Below, one piece after another: positions 8,997-18,523 of a stretch of DNA of 64,000 nucleotides. The notes beneath the pieces were generated by a model that was not told where the DNA came from, did not search any database, and was given only the letters and a program-made list of their open reading frames with translations. The stretch is from Lichenicola sp964249735 (GTDB lineage Bacteria; Pseudomonadota; Alphaproteobacteria; Acetobacterales; Acetobacteraceae), in NCBI GenBank assembly GCA_964249735.1, contig CAXUDP010000005.1, forward strand, positions 1 to 64,000. The letters run 5' to 3'. Every line of letters starts with the position of its first letter. Position 1 is the stretch's first letter. Position numbers and translations under genes: made by a program.

Positions 8997-10280
8997 TCAC
9001 GCGGTTTCGGGCTTCTTGGCGAACAAATCGCGGAACACCGGGAAGATGTCGCGCTTGTCGCCGACCTGTCGCATGACGAGGCGGTCGTTGTTGTCGGCGA
9101 CGCCGCGGTAGCCGCGCCACAGGTCGGTGTCGCCACGAATCACCGCGCCGGAGCCGATGATCTCGATGTAGGCGTAGTACTGCACAAGCGGCAGGATCTG
9201 GTCCTTGAGCAGCGCACAGGATTTCGGCGTGTCGCTGCCGGAATTGTCACCGTCCGAGGCCTGCGCCACGTAGATGTTCCAGCTGTCGGCGGGATAGCGT
9301 TCGGACTGTACCCGGAGCAGCTCGACCAGGGCGGACGAAACGATGGTGCCGCCCGTGCGCGGGTCGTGGAAGAAGGTGTCCTCGTCGACCTCCTCCGCCA
9401 CCTCCGAATGGCGGATGAACACTAGGTCGACGCGCTTGTAGCGTCGCTCCAGGAACACGTGCAGCAGCAGGAAGAACCGCTTGGCGAGGTCCTTCATGCG
9501 CTCGGTCATGGAGCCGGATACATCCATCAGGCAGAACATGACCGCGCGCGTGGTCGGCTTCGGCATGACGGTGAAGCGGCGGTAGCGCATGTCCACCGGG
9601 TCGATCCACGGCACCCGGTTCATCCGGCGCAGGGCGATGTGCAGCTCGGAGCGAAGCGCGTCCAACGTGTCCGGATCGCCACCTTCCTGTTCCAGGGCGG
9701 CGATGCGCAGTTCCAGCTCCGCGACTAGGTCGGGCTTGGGACGACGCAGCCCGATGCGGCGTGCCATCGAGTGCCGCATGGTGCGGCCGAGGTCGAGTTG
9801 CGATGGCGAGCCGTCGCTGCTGAGGCCGGCGCGGCTGATGGTTGTGGTGTCGGTGCTGGCGATCTGGCGCTTCACCAGGTCGGGCAGCGCCAGGTCGTCG
9901 AAGAAGGCGTCCAGGAACTCGTCTCGGCTCAGCACGAAGCGGAAGCTGTCCTCCCCGCCCCCGTCCTCGCCGGCCTCCCCGGCACCGCCCTTTCCCTTGC
10001 CGGATGGCGGCCGCTGCAGACGGTCGCCGGGCGAGAACACCTTGTTGCCGGACAGCACGACGTCGCGCACGCCCGACGAGAACACGCGGTGCAGGCTCGG
10101 CTCGTGTAGCGCATCGGACGGGATCGAGATCGCGCGTTCCTGCCCCACCTCGCGCAGCTTGCCCGACGCGACCGCATCGCGGGCGGCGCGCTGCACCGCC
10201 TCGCGCGCCCGGACCAGGACGCGCCGACGGTTTTCCAGGTTCTTGCCGTGCGGGTTGGGCCGGCGGTCGATGATGTCCAC
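8997..10280 (-). CDS. YeaH/YhbH family protein (DUF444)
   Basis: A 427-residue protein of the YeaH/YhbH family, starting with GTG. The N-terminal part is basic (PNPHGKNLENRRR), a low-complexity Gly/Lys/Glu patch follows at 92-111, and the C-terminal part is a von Willebrand A-type domain. The metal-binding DxSxS motif is present as DVSGS (253-257). It lies between prkA and spoVR, the invariant position for this family. It is probably a partner or substrate adaptor of PrkA; no enzymatic activity is established. Confidence 0.93.
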   Translation of the reverse strand: MDIIDRRPNPHGKNLENRRRVLVRAREAVQRAARDAVASGKLREVGQERAISIPSDALHEPSLHRVFSSGVRDVVLSGNKVFSPGDRLQRPPSGKGKGGAGEAGEDGGGEDSFRFVLSRDEFLDAFFDDLALPDLVKRQIASTDTTTISRAGLSSDGSPSQLDLGRTMRHSMARRIGLRRPKPDLVAELELRIAALEQEGGDPDTLDALRSELHIALRRMNRVPWIDPVDMRYRRFTVMPKPTTRAVMFCLMDVSGSMTERMKDLAKRFFLLLHVFLERRYKRVDLVFIRHSEVAEEVDEDTFFHDPRTGGTIVSSALVELLRVQSERYPADSWNIYVAQASDGDNSGSDTPKSCALLKDQILPLVQYYAYIEIIGSGAVIRGDTDLWRGYRGVADNNDRLVMRQVGDKRDIFPVFRDLFAKKPETA

Positions 10281-10299
10281 GCGTCAGGTCATCCGCTCG

Positions 10300-12246
10300 T
10301 CAGGCCGACTGCTTGACGCGCATGTACCACTCGACCAGGCGGCGCACCTGCCGCTCGGTATAGCCGCGCGAGACCATGCGCTCGACGAACTGGCCGTGCT
10401 TGGTCTCGGTGTCGCCGTCCTTCTTGGAGCCGAAGCTGATGACCGGCAACAGGTCCTCCACCTGGGAGAACATCCGCTTCTCGATCACGTCGCGGATCTT
10501 CTCGTAGGAGTTCCAGGAAGGGTTGCGTCCGCCGTTGTTGGCGCGCGCGCGCAGCGAGAACTTCACCACCTCGTTGCGGAAGTCCTTCGGGTTGGCGATC
10601 CCGGCCGGCTTCTCGATCTTGGTCAGCTCGGCGTTCAGCAGGTCGCGGCTCATCATCTGGCCGGTGTCGGGATCCTTGAAGTCCTGGTCCTCGATCCAGG
10701 CGTCGGCGTAGTCGAGGTAGCGGTCGAACAGGTTCTGGCCGTAGTCGTGGTAGCTTTCCAGGTAAGCCTTCTGGATCTCGTTGCCGACGAACTCGGCGTA
10801 GCGTCCGGCGAGTTCCGACTTCAGCACCGCGAGGTAGCCGGCCTCGACCTCCGGCGGGAACTGCTCGCGACGCACCGCCTGCTCCAGCACGTACATCAGG
10901 TGCACCGGATCGGCGGCGATCTCGTTGGAGTCGTGGTTGAAGGTGGCGGACAGTACCTTGAAGGCGAACCGGGTCGACACGCCGTCCATGCCCTCGTCGA
11001 CGCCGGCGGCGTCGCGATACTCCTGCATGGTCTTGGCCTTGGGATCAGTTTCGCGGATGTTCTCGCCGTCATACACGCGCATCTTGGCGAACTGCGACGA
11101 GTTGGGATGCGGCTTGAGGCGCGACAGCACGGCAAAGCGGGCGAGCATCTGGAAGGTGTTGGGCGCGCAGGGCGCCTCGCCCAGCGCCGAGGAGCGGATC
11201 AGCTTCTCGTAGATGCGCGTCTCCTCAGTGGCACGCAGGCAGTACGGCACCTTGATCACGCAGACGCGATCGAGAAAGGCCTCGTTGGTGCGGTTGTTGC
11301 GGAAGCTCTGCCATTCCGCCTCGTTGGAATGGGCCAGGATCATGCCGGTGAACGGGATCGAGCCGATGTTCTCGGTGCCGACGTAGTTGCCCTCCTGCGT
11401 CGCGGTGAGCAGCGGATGCAACATCTTGATCGGCGCCTTGAACATCTCGACGAACTCGAGCAGCCCCTGGTTGGCGCGGTTGAGGCCGCCGGAGAAGCCG
11501 TAAGCGTCGGGATCGTTCTGGCTGTGCGTCTCGAGCTGGCGGATGTCGACCTTGCCGACCAGGGCGGAAACGTCCTGGTTGTTGTCGTCACCCGGTTCGG
11601 TCTTGGCGATGCCGATCTGGCGCAGCTTGGAGGGATGCAGCTTGACCACGCGGAAGCGCGACAGGTCGCCGTCGAACTCCTCAAGCCGCTTCAGCGCCCA
11701 GGGACTTGCGATGCCTGTCAGCACGCGGCGCGGGATGTTGTAGCGGGCAAGGAGGCTCGGCCCCATGCGCTCGACGTCGAACAGGCCGAGCGGGGACTCG
11801 AACACCGGGCTCAGCTGCTTGCCGGCCTTGAGCACGTAGATCGACTCGCGCTCCATCAAGGTCTTGAGCCGCTCGCCGAGCGACGACTTGCCGCCCCCGA
11901 CCGGGCCCAGCAGATAAAGGATCTGCTTGCGCTCCTCCAGTCCCTGGGCGGCATGACGGAAGAAGCCGACGATCCGCTCGATCGTCTCCTCCATGCCGTG
12001 GAAGTCGGAGAAGGCCGGGTAGGTCCGGATGGTTCGGTTCATGAACACGCGGGCGAGGCGCGTGTCCTTGGAGGTGTCGATCGGCACCGGCTCGCCGATC
12101 GCCTTGAGCATGCGCTCAGACGCGCTCGCGTAGCAGGAGGGGTCGGCGGCACACAGGTCGAGGTATTCAGCGAGACTCATCTCGGTTTCGCGCCGTTCGT
12201 CGCGCATGGCGGTCGCTAGCGTGAAAACGTCGTCGAGTGGCGCCAT
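10300..12246 (-). CDS. prkA: PrkA AAA+ serine protein kinase
   Basis: A 648-residue PrkA (YeaG-type). The P-loop is GPVGGGKS (114-121) in the AAA+ region, and the C-terminal PrkA domain follows. The family usually measures about 640 residues, so it is full length. The ATG at 12246 is preceded by GGGGAGAG eight bases upstream; 17 extra codons upstream were rejected. In E. coli YeaG with YeaH takes part in nitrogen starvation and stress adaptation. Whether the family acts as a kinase, protease-like AAA+ machine or both is debated. First gene of the operon. Confidence 0.95.
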   Translation of the reverse strand: MAPLDDVFTLATAMRDERRETEMSLAEYLDLCAADPSCYASASERMLKAIGEPVPIDTSKDTRLARVFMNRTIRTYPAFSDFHGMEETIERIVGFFRHAAQGLEERKQILYLLGPVGGGKSSLGERLKTLMERESIYVLKAGKQLSPVFESPLGLFDVERMGPSLLARYNIPRRVLTGIASPWALKRLEEFDGDLSRFRVVKLHPSKLRQIGIAKTEPGDDNNQDVSALVGKVDIRQLETHSQNDPDAYGFSGGLNRANQGLLEFVEMFKAPIKMLHPLLTATQEGNYVGTENIGSIPFTGMILAHSNEAEWQSFRNNRTNEAFLDRVCVIKVPYCLRATEETRIYEKLIRSSALGEAPCAPNTFQMLARFAVLSRLKPHPNSSQFAKMRVYDGENIRETDPKAKTMQEYRDAAGVDEGMDGVSTRFAFKVLSATFNHDSNEIAADPVHLMYVLEQAVRREQFPPEVEAGYLAVLKSELAGRYAEFVGNEIQKAYLESYHDYGQNLFDRYLDYADAWIEDQDFKDPDTGQMMSRDLLNAELTKIEKPAGIANPKDFRNEVVKFSLRARANNGGRNPSWNSYEKIRDVIEKRMFSQVEDLLPVISFGSKKDGDTETKHGQFVERMVSRGYTERQVRRLVEWYMRVKQSA

Positions 12247-12552
12247 GCACAGCTCTCCCCAAATACTGGGCGCCCCGCCCGACCGGAAGATGGCCACGCC
12301 CGGACCGGATTCATCCTGTCCTGTGTCGTGATCTCCTGTCAGGTCCTCCCAAGTGGAGGCCGCGGCGGATAAGGGTCCGGATTGCCGAAACCTTCCGTCC
12401 GTGGTCGAGGCAACATCACCGATCCTGCGCAGCGGAACCTTTGGACCGCCGCTTGGTGAAGGCTATCGCTGCCCCAGCGCGCGATTCAACTAAATTGCAG
12501 GCCACGCCACCAGGATCGACCGGTGATTGCAGACGTGACACAGGACGGTGAT
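12247..12552 (-). other. Intergenic region before prkA
   Basis: This 306-base stretch lies between the MBL hydrolase stop and the prkA start, both on the minus strand. It must hold the prkA promoter. No convincing -35/-10 pair, sigma-54 site or terminator with a T-tract was found. A short open frame on the plus strand here has no ribosome site and no family resemblance. Confidence 0.5.
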
Positions 12553-13338
12553 CTAGAGCGACAGGATCATCCCGTCGTGCCCGGCTTCGATGCCGGGCGG
12601 CAGGTTGGCGTGCAGCCAGGCCCAGTCCATGTCTGTGCCCATGTGGGTCAGGATCGTGCGGTCGATGCCGAGCCGGCTCGCCCAGCGCGTGACTAGGCCG
12701 AGATCGGCATGGGCCGGGTGCGGCGCGCGCTGGAAGCAGTCGACCAGCCAGATGCGGCTGCCGGCGAGGATCGACAGGGCCATCTCGTCGAGCCGCACCA
12801 CGTCGGTCGAGTAGCTGAAGTCGCCGATGCGGAAGCCGAGGGTGGTGCCGCTGCCATGCACCTGCTCGAACAGGACGAGGCGGCTGCCGGCGATCTCAAC
12901 GGTGGTGCCGGCGCACACCGGGTGCTGCAGCATGACCGGCCGGTAGAAGCCGGGTGGCGACCAGGGTTTGAAGGCGTAGCGGAAACGGGACTCGATCTCC
13001 GCCAGCACCGGCTCGGTGCCGAACGCCTCGATCGGGCGGTCGAGGATGCGGTTCAGGCTGCGCACGTCGTCCAGCCCGGCGACGTGATCGGCATGCGCGT
13101 GGGTATAGAAGACGGCGTCGATCCGGCCGATGCCGACCGACAGCAGCTGGGTGCGGAGGTCGGGCGAGGTGTCCACTAGCACACGGTCGCCCCGCGCGTT
13201 CTCGATCACGATCGAGGAGCGGCTGCGCCGGTTGCGCGGTTCCTCCGGGTCGCACAGGCCCCAGTCGCCCCGCCCATCCGGACCGCCCAGCATCGGCACG
13301 CCGGCGGAGCCGCCGCAGCCGAGGATGATGACGCGCAC
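12553..13338 (-). CDS. MBL-fold metallo-hydrolase (PhnP-like)
   Basis: A 261-residue metallo-beta-lactamase-fold protein. The zinc motif HAHADH (in THAHADHVAGLDD) and a late THMGTD are visible. It resembles the PhnP/tRNase Z-like phosphodiesterase group that usually follows tatD in alphaproteobacteria. The start chosen is the GTG at 13338 (VRVIILGCGGSAGVP), where the family begins; the open frame runs far upstream in tatD as a shadow. Five bases separate it from the tatD stop. The physiological substrate is unknown. Confidence 0.9.
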   Translation of the reverse strand: MRVIILGCGGSAGVPMLGGPDGRGDWGLCDPEEPRNRRSRSSIVIENARGDRVLVDTSPDLRTQLLSVGIGRIDAVFYTHAHADHVAGLDDVRSLNRILDRPIEAFGTEPVLAEIESRFRYAFKPWSPPGFYRPVMLQHPVCAGTTVEIAGSRLVLFEQVHGSGTTLGFRIGDFSYSTDVVRLDEMALSILAGSRIWLVDCFQRAPHPAHADLGLVTRWASRLGIDRTILTHMGTDMDWAWLHANLPPGIEAGHDGMILSL

Positions 13339-13343
13339 GGCGG

Positions 13344-14129
13344 CTAGGCCGCCTTGCTGAACAGGCGGTGGAAGTTGGCGGTAGTGAGGGTGCCGAGCGC
13401 GTCGTCGCTCAGGCCCCGGACACCGGCGAGCACGGACGCGGTGTAGGCGACGAAGGACGGTTCGTTGCGCTTGCCGCGCCTCGGTGCAGGCGCGAGATAG
13501 GGCGCGTCGGTTTCCACCAGCAGGCGGTCGGGCGGGATCCGGCCCGCGATCCGGCGCAGCTCGTCGGATTTCGGGAAGGTCAGGATTCCGGAGAAGCTGA
13601 CATAGCCGCCGAGCGACAGGGCGGTCCGTGCCAGGGCCTCGCCGGAGCTGAAGCAGTGCAGCACGAAGCGGAACGGGCCGCCCGCTTCGTGCTCCTCCGT
13701 CAGGATGGCCGCGACGTCCTGGTCGGCATCCCGCGCGTGGATGACCAGCGGCAGGTCGGCGATCCTGGCGGCACGGAGATGCGCGCGGAAGCTGTCCTGC
13801 TGCAGCGGCCGCACTGCCGGCTCGCCGTGGAAGTAGTCGAGCCCGGACTCGCCGATGCCCACGATCCCAGGAGCGGAAGCCAGGCTGGCCAGCCGCTCCG
13901 GATCCGGCACCGCCTCGTCGGCGACGTGATCGGGATGGGTGCCGACCGTGCACCATACCGCAAGGCCCGGGCGGGCGTGGCGGGTAAGGCAGCGGGTCAG
14001 CGGCGTGGCGGACAGCCGGGTGCCGATCGTCACCATCCCGCACAGGCCGGCCGCTTGTGCCCGGTCGAGCAACGCGTCGACCTCATCGTCGGCGAAGTGG
14101 TCGAGGTGGCAGTGGCTGTCGATCAGCAT
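13344..14129 (-). CDS. TatD family metal-dependent hydrolase (YcfH-like)
   Basis: A 261-residue TatD-type TIM-barrel hydrolase. It starts MLIDSHCHLDHF, the HxH metal motif, and contains GIGESGLDYF with the bridging Glu, LPLVIHARDA and FVLHCFSSG. TatD proteins are 3'-5' DNases or phosphoesterases. The gene lies between metG and the MBL hydrolase, the standard order metG-tatD-MBL. Three bases separate it from the metG stop. Confidence 0.94.
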   Translation of the reverse strand: MLIDSHCHLDHFADDEVDALLDRAQAAGLCGMVTIGTRLSATPLTRCLTRHARPGLAVWCTVGTHPDHVADEAVPDPERLASLASAPGIVGIGESGLDYFHGEPAVRPLQQDSFRAHLRAARIADLPLVIHARDADQDVAAILTEEHEAGGPFRFVLHCFSSGEALARTALSLGGYVSFSGILTFPKSDELRRIAGRIPPDRLLVETDAPYLAPAPRRGKRNEPSFVAYTASVLAGVRGLSDDALGTLTTANFHRLFSKAA

Positions 14130-14132
14130 GCG

Positions 14133-15680
14133 TCAGCCCGGACCCACGGTGGGGGTCTCGACGTGCCTGGGGAAGATGCCCTGGGGCGGTGGAAGCGCCA
14201 CACCGGCCTCCAACGGGACCACGAGTGCGGCAAGGGTGCGAGCCGCGGCGGGGACGCCGAGCTGGTCGAGCATACGGCCCATGCTGTCCGGCATGAACGG
14301 CTGCAGCACCGTTGCCACCTGACGCAGCACGTCGGCCAGCACGCGCAGCACCGAGGCCATGCGCCCGGGATCGGTCTTCCTTAACGCCCATGGCGCCTGG
14401 CGGTCGATATAGGCGTTGCTGGCCCGCACCACTTTCCAAACCTCCTCCAGCGCCTCGTGCAGAGCTTGCCGGTCGATCAGGCCGCGCAGGAGCGCGACGA
14501 GTGCGTCCGCCTGGGCCAGCAGCGCCTCATCCTCGGCGGTGACCTCGCCGTGCGGCGGCAGGCAGCCGCCGCAGTTGCGCGCGACCTGGGTCAACGTCCG
14601 CTGCGCCAGGTTGCCGAGGTCGTTGGCCAGCTCGACGTTCAGGCGGGAGATCAGCGCGCGCCGGCTGAAGTCGCCGTCGCCGCCAAACGGTACCTCGCGC
14701 AGCAGGAAGTAGCGCACCGCGTCGACGCCGAACTCGGTGGCCAGGGCACGCGGCTCGACCACGTTGCCGACCGACTTGCTCATCTTCTCGCCGTCCGCAG
14801 TCCACCACCCGTTGGCGAACACCCGGCGCGGCGGCTCGATGCCGGCGGCCAGGAGGAAGGCGGGCCAGAACACGGCGTGGAAGCGGATGATCTCCTTGCC
14901 GACCAGATGCAGGTCGGCGGGCCAGAATCGCCAAAGCGGCCCGTCCTGGTCGGGATAGCCGAGTGCGGTGATGTAGTTCACCAGCGCGTCCCACCACACG
15001 TAGATAACGTGGTCCGAGTCGTCCGGCACGGGAACGCCCCAGCGGAAGCTGGTGCGACTGATCGACAGGTCCTTCAGCCCCTGGCGGACGAAGCTCAGCA
15101 CCTCGTTACGTCGTCCCGGGGGCCCGATGAAGTCCGGGTTGGCATCATAGAAGGCGAGCAGCCGGTCCTGCCAGGCGGACAGGCGGAAGAAGTAGGAAGG
15201 CTCCGTGACCCACTCGACCGGGGCGCCGCTGGGTGCCACGCGGGTGCCGTCGGCGCGGAGCACCAGCTCGTCCTCGCCGTAGAAACTCTCGTCGCGGGTC
15301 GCGTACCAGCCCTCGTAGGCACCGAGGTAGATGTGGCCGTCCTGCTTCAGGCGGCGCCACAGCGCGGCGCAGGCCCGGAGGTGTCGCGGCTCGGTAGTGC
15401 GGATGAAGTCGTCGAACGACACGTTCATGGCGCGCGCCATGTCGCGGAAGTCGGCGGATACCCGATCGACGAAGTCCTGCGGGTCGACGCCTGCGGCCAG
15501 AGCGGCCTGCTCGACCTTCTGGCCGTGTTCGTCGGTGCCGGTCAGGAAGAACACGTCATGGCCGTCGAGCCGGTGCCAGCGCGCCATCACGTCGGCAGCG
15601 ATCGACGTATAGGCATGGCCGACATGCGGCGCACCGTTCACGTAGTAGATCGGGGTGGTGATGGTGTAGCGCTGTGTCAT
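14133..15680 (-). CDS. metG: Methionyl-tRNA synthetase
   Basis: A 515-residue class I synthetase charging tRNA-Met. The HIGH signature is HVGH (19-22) and the KMSKS loop is intact (299-303), within GEKMSKSVGN. The length shows the short form, without the C-terminal EMAP-like tRNA-binding domain and without the zinc knuckle cysteines of longer forms. It overlaps holB by four bases (ATGA). Confidence 0.97.
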   Translation of the reverse strand: MTQRYTITTPIYYVNGAPHVGHAYTSIAADVMARWHRLDGHDVFFLTGTDEHGQKVEQAALAAGVDPQDFVDRVSADFRDMARAMNVSFDDFIRTTEPRHLRACAALWRRLKQDGHIYLGAYEGWYATRDESFYGEDELVLRADGTRVAPSGAPVEWVTEPSYFFRLSAWQDRLLAFYDANPDFIGPPGRRNEVLSFVRQGLKDLSISRTSFRWGVPVPDDSDHVIYVWWDALVNYITALGYPDQDGPLWRFWPADLHLVGKEIIRFHAVFWPAFLLAAGIEPPRRVFANGWWTADGEKMSKSVGNVVEPRALATEFGVDAVRYFLLREVPFGGDGDFSRRALISRLNVELANDLGNLAQRTLTQVARNCGGCLPPHGEVTAEDEALLAQADALVALLRGLIDRQALHEALEEVWKVVRASNAYIDRQAPWALRKTDPGRMASVLRVLADVLRQVATVLQPFMPDSMGRMLDQLGVPAAARTLAALVVPLEAGVALPPPQGIFPRHVETPTVGPG

Positions 15681-16660
15681 CGCTCGCTCAGCAGGTCCAG
15701 ACTCGACAGCAGTGCCTGCCTCTTGTCCAGGTTGAACCGGTCCGTCTCGGCACGGATGCGATGGAGGTCCTGCCAGACTGCCAGCCAGTCGGTTCCGGAT
15801 ATGGGGGCGGGGCCGCCGCGACGGACGGTTTCGCGTATCCGCTCGGATATGGCATCCGCAAGCAGCGTCAGGAAGGTCGCGAAGCCCTGCTCCTTGCGCA
15901 GGATCCGATCTGCCAACTCATAGCCGGCGACACCGGAGGCGCCGCCATCCAGCAGATCACGTACCAGCCCCGCCGTCGCGACGCCCTCCTCCCCGGCCAG
16001 CGCGACGGCTCGTCCCGGCGCACCGTGCGCAAGCTCCGCCAGCACGCGCCGGCTTCCTTCGTCCTCTTCCGGCAGCAGGCGCGCGAGGACGAGCATCATC
16101 TGCGGCAGGTCGAGTGGAGCCAGACGCAGCAGGCGGCATCGACTGCGCAAGGTGGCGAGCAGGCGGCCCGGGCTGTTGCTGACCAGGACCAGCACCGCGC
16201 GCGGCGGCGGCTCTTCCAGGATCTTGAGCAGCGCGTTCGCCGCGTGCCGGTTGAGCAGGTCGGCGTCATCGAGGATCACCACCCGCCAGCCGCCCTCCAC
16301 AGCCGTCCGGCGGAGGAAGTCTCCGATCGGCCGCACGTCCTCGGCGACGATCTCCGTCCGGTGCCGTTGACGCTTCTCGTCGAAGGAGCGTCCGATCGCC
16401 AGCAGGTCGGCATGGGTTCCGGCGGCCACTCGCCGGAACACCGGATCGGTGTCGGCGATCGCGAGGTCGGTTCCCGGCCTGCCGGCGAGCAGCCAGCGCC
16501 CGAAGCGGAATGCCAGGGTTGCCTTGCCGATCCCGTGCGGGCCAGCGATCAGCCACGCATGGTGCAGTCGATGAGCCTTGGCTTCGGCAACCAGCGTCGC
16601 TTCGGCCGCCTCGTGTCCCACCAGCCACCCCTGCCCTCCTGGCGCAGTGGCAGGACTCAT
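15677..16660 (-). CDS. holB: DNA polymerase III subunit delta'
   Basis: A 327-residue clamp-loader subunit. The AAA+ N-terminal half has a P-loop-like GPHGIGKATL (40-49), and the SRC motif is seen in LLATLRSRCRLLRLAPL. Delta' is the stator of the gamma complex that loads the sliding clamp. It overlaps tmk upstream and metG downstream by four bases each; tmk-holB-metG is a standard order, which supports the call strongly. Confidence 0.94.
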   Translation of the reverse strand: MSPATAPGGQGWLVGHEAAEATLVAEAKAHRLHHAWLIAGPHGIGKATLAFRFGRWLLAGRPGTDLAIADTDPVFRRVAAGTHADLLAIGRSFDEKRQRHRTEIVAEDVRPIGDFLRRTAVEGGWRVVILDDADLLNRHAANALLKILEEPPPRAVLVLVSNSPGRLLATLRSRCRLLRLAPLDLPQMMLVLARLLPEEDEGSRRVLAELAHGAPGRAVALAGEEGVATAGLVRDLLDGGASGVAGYELADRILRKEQGFATFLTLLADAISERIRETVRRGGPAPISGTDWLAVWQDLHRIRAETDRFNLDKRQALLSSLDLLSER

Positions 16661-17286
16661 CCGGAAAGGCGCTCCAGGACCCTGTCCAGCAGCACCAAGT
16701 GCACCTGCTCCACGTCGCCAGCCGCATCGACGACCACGATCCGTTCCGGCGCCGCCCTGGCGACCTGCCGGAACCCCTCGGCGACACGCAGGTGGAAGGC
16801 CTCGTCCAGGCGCTCGTAACGGTCGGGGTCGGTGCCGCGGCTCGTCAGTCTTTGCCGCGACACCTCACGTGGCAGGTCGAGCAGCAGGGTCAGATCCGGC
16901 ACGAGCGGGGTCAGCGCAATCAGCGCGTGGATGAAGGCGAGAGGCTCCGCCTCGCCGCGACCCAGTCCATATCCCTGATAGGCCAGCGTCGAGTCGAAGA
17001 ACCTGTCGCAGATTACCACCTGCCCTCTGGCGAGCGCCGGGATGATCGTGTGCTCGACGTGGTCGAGCCGTGCCGCGAAGTGCACCAGGATCTCGGCGCG
17101 CAGGCTGAGTCCGTGATCTCCCTCGAGCAGCAGCGTGCGCAGTCGTTCGGCACCAGCGGCACCACCCGGTTCCCTGGTATGCAGCAGGCTGTGTCCGTCG
17201 CGTTCCAGCCGCTCGGCGAGCAGGCGCGACTGGGTAGACTTTCCGACTCCCTCGCCGCCTTCGAGCGTGACGAACACTCCGCTCAC
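16657..17286 (-). CDS. tmk: Thymidylate kinase
   Basis: A 209-residue dTMP kinase. The P-loop is GGEGVGKST (10-18), the DR(F/Y) motif is in VVICDRFFDSTLAYQGYG, and the Arg-rich lid follows. It phosphorylates dTMP to dTDP for DNA synthesis. The start is taken at the GTG at 17286, which overlaps the stop of the carboxypeptidase gene (GTGA); a second GTG three codons later is also possible. The longer frame upstream is a shadow inside the carboxypeptidase gene. Confidence 0.95.
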   Translation of the reverse strand: MSGVFVTLEGGEGVGKSTQSRLLAERLERDGHSLLHTREPGGAAGAERLRTLLLEGDHGLSLRAEILVHFAARLDHVEHTIIPALARGQVVICDRFFDSTLAYQGYGLGRGEAEPLAFIHALIALTPLVPDLTLLLDLPREVSRQRLTSRGTDPDRYERLDEAFHLRVAEGFRQVARAAPERIVVVDAAGDVEQVHLVLLDRVLERLSG

Positions 17287-18515
17287 GAGCCGCCGACGAA
17301 ATGGTCGAGCACCGCCACAGCGCGTGCCGGCAGGCTCTTGCGCTCCACCGCGGCGCCGGCGACCAGGGGAACCTGGATGTCGGTGACGGAGGCACCGGAG
17401 ATGGTGATCTGGCCGACCTGCTGACCGGTTCGGACCGGCGCCGGTATGGGAGCCTGGTAGTCGAGTGCAACCTTCACCCGGCCCTGCCAGCCGTGCGGCA
17501 CCGTCACCAGCAGGTCGGCGGCGGCACAGACCGGAACGTTGGCCGCGACGCCAAGCCAGACCGGCGCCACCTCCAGCGGCTGGTTGCGTGTCAGCAGGTG
17601 AACGTTCTCGAAGTTGGCGAACGCCCATCCCAGCAGCCGCTCGCCTTCGGCAGCACGGGCCTGCGAGGAAGGCAGCCCGTTGATCACCTCGATGATGCGG
17701 TTGCCGTTGCGCTCGGAGCTGACGCAGAGGCCGAACCCGCCGGCGTCGGTGTGTCCGGTCTTCAGCCCATCGGCAAGGCCCTTGTCGACCAGGACGTTGC
17801 GGTTGCCCTGGTTGATGTTGTTGAATTTGTAGTCTTTCTCGGAGAAGAAATGGTAGTCGTCGGGGAAGTCGGCGATGAGGTGATGGGCCAAAGTCGCGAT
17901 GTCGCGGGCGGACATGAGATGGTCCGGATCCGGCCAGCCGGTGGCGTTGCGGAACTGGGTGTTCGTCATGCCGAGCGTCTTGGCCGTGGTGTTCATCTGC
18001 GCGACGAACTGTTCCTCGGACCCGGCGATGCCTTCGGCCAGCACGATGCAGGCATCGTTGCCCGACTGGATGAGCATGCCGCGGATCAGGTCGGCGACTG
18101 ACACCTGGGCGCCGAGCGGCACGAACATCTTCGAGCCCTGCATGCGCCAGGCCTTCTCGCTGACCGGCAGCATCTGGTCGAGGCGCAGGCGTCCGGACTT
18201 GAGCATGCCGAACACGAGGTATGCGGTCATCAGCTTGGTCAGCGATGACGGCGGCATGCGTTCGTCGGCAGCCTTCTGGAGCAGCACGGCGTTGGTCTGG
18301 AAGTCGCTAATTAATGCCCAGCGCGCCTCAGTGTCGAGCGGCCCGACCGGTGTGTCAGCAGCCGATCCGGTCGGACCTGGCACCACGTCCGCCGCGGCGG
18401 ATGGGGGCGGCGCCTTGGCCGCGCGATGCGGGCGTACGGCCGCAACTGCGGACGCGACAGAAAAAGGAAGCGCGAGGCTCCCGGCACCGGTCAGCAACAG
18501 CCGTCTGCTAGGCAC
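17283..18515 (-). CDS. D-alanyl-D-alanine carboxypeptidase (PBP5/6 type)
   Basis: A 410-residue periplasmic carboxypeptidase that trims the terminal D-Ala of peptidoglycan stem peptides. A signal peptide (about 1-26) is followed by a Pro/Ala linker. The three active-site motifs are SLTK (91-94), SGN (151-153) and KTG (252-254). The C-terminal beta domain (about 300-400) is of the PBP5 type. It lies between rlpA and tmk, with eight bases to rlpA. The exact paralogue (dacA, dacC or dacD) cannot be told. Confidence 0.93.
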   Translation of the reverse strand: MPSRRLLLTGAGSLALPFSVASAVAAVRPHRAAKAPPPSAAADVVPGPTGSAADTPVGPLDTEARWALISDFQTNAVLLQKAADERMPPSSLTKLMTAYLVFGMLKSGRLRLDQMLPVSEKAWRMQGSKMFVPLGAQVSVADLIRGMLIQSGNDACIVLAEGIAGSEEQFVAQMNTTAKTLGMTNTQFRNATGWPDPDHLMSARDIATLAHHLIADFPDDYHFFSEKDYKFNNINQGNRNVLVDKGLADGLKTGHTDAGGFGLCVSSERNGNRIIEVINGLPSSQARAAEGERLLGWAFANFENVHLLTRNQPLEVAPVWLGVAANVPVCAAADLLVTVPHGWQGRVKVALDYQAPIPAPVRTGQQVGQITISGASVTDIQVPLVAGAAVERKSLPARAVAVLDHFVGGS

Positions 18516-18523
18516 TTCGATCC

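Noticed and set aside
9589..12219. An 876-codon open frame on the plus strand opposite yeaH and prkA
   Set aside because: It is a GC-rich antisense shadow of two well-identified genes, with no domain and no ribosome site.
12481..12520. Possible sigma-54 site before prkA (TGGCGT...TGCAA on the minus strand)
   Set aside because: The GG and GC elements do not have the required ten-base spacing.
12237..12551. Possible small plus-strand gene before prkA
   Set aside because: No ribosome site, biased Arg/Pro composition, and it would cover the prkA promoter region.
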